From a bacterium (GTDB lineage Bacteria; Bacteroidota; Ignavibacteria; Kapaibacteriales; UBA2268), in assembly GCA_030426865.1 (NCBI GenBank), contig JAUHXN010000188.1, forward strand, positions 1 to 5,934: DNA of 5,934 nucleotides, in the 5' to 3' direction. The notes below the pieces were generated by a model, which was not told where the DNA came from, did no database searches, and was given only the letters and a program-made list of their open reading frames with translations. Both the position numbers and the translations under genes were made by a program. Below, one piece after another: positions 5,890-5,934 of the stretch. Each line of letters begins with the position of its first letter. The first letter of the stretch is position 1.

Positions 5890-5934
5890 ATGATAGAGGG
5901 CGGCTTTTTGTTGTTTTTTGATTAGTGTATTGAG

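Noticed and set aside
5890..5934. T-rich tail after the lipoprotein gene as a terminator, or the short ATG frame at 5890
   Set aside because: There are two T-runs but I find no stem before them. The ATG frame ends after 11 codons and has no ribosome site.

Overview
The window looks like an ordinary chromosomal segment of a Bacteroidota bacterium (class not resolvable from this sequence alone). Four things point there: an AT-rich genome; a 665-residue lipoprotein whose signal peptide ends in Cys followed by Lys-Lys-Asp-Glu, the surface-export signal of that phylum; carboxypeptidase-regulatory-like and outer-membrane barrel domains typical of it; and a MnmA and an enoyl-CoA hydratase-family protein that resemble Bacteroidota versions as I remember them. 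A TAnnTTTG-type -7 element upstream of one operon also fits.

Layout. Bases 1-313 hold the N-terminal part of a minus-strand outer-membrane beta-barrel protein that runs off the left edge. Bases 314-472 are intergenic and contain a degenerate palindromic repeat. Bases 473-3091 form a tight minus-strand cluster read in the order enoyl-CoA hydratase/isomerase family protein, DEDDh 3'-5' exonuclease, tRNA 2-thiouridylase MnmA. The first two genes overlap by one base (TAATG) and the next gap is 22 bases, so they are probably one transcript. Bases 3092-3264 hold the likely promoter of that operon and a strong hairpin terminator belonging to the gene before it. Bases 3265-3738 encode a small minus-strand outer-membrane barrel protein with a histidine-rich loop. 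Bases 3739-3891 are a divergent promoter region. Bases 3892-5889 encode a plus-strand, probably surface-exposed, multidomain lipoprotein ending in leucine-rich repeats. The last 45 bases hold nothing I can identify. No gene-free stretch exceeds 300 bases.

How they work together. The central operon mixes housekeeping roles (acyl-CoA metabolism, nucleic-acid 3'-end processing, tRNA wobble modification) with no obvious shared pathway. The envelope genes on either side are separate units. I saw no transposase, phage, CRISPR, toxin-antitoxin, rRNA or tRNA signal, and no convincing undescribed system. The most interesting points are the mosaic LRR lipoprotein with its regular 69-bp repeats, the possible sliding-clamp motif ending the exonuclease, the altered active site of the hydratase-family protein, and the palindrome near base 435.
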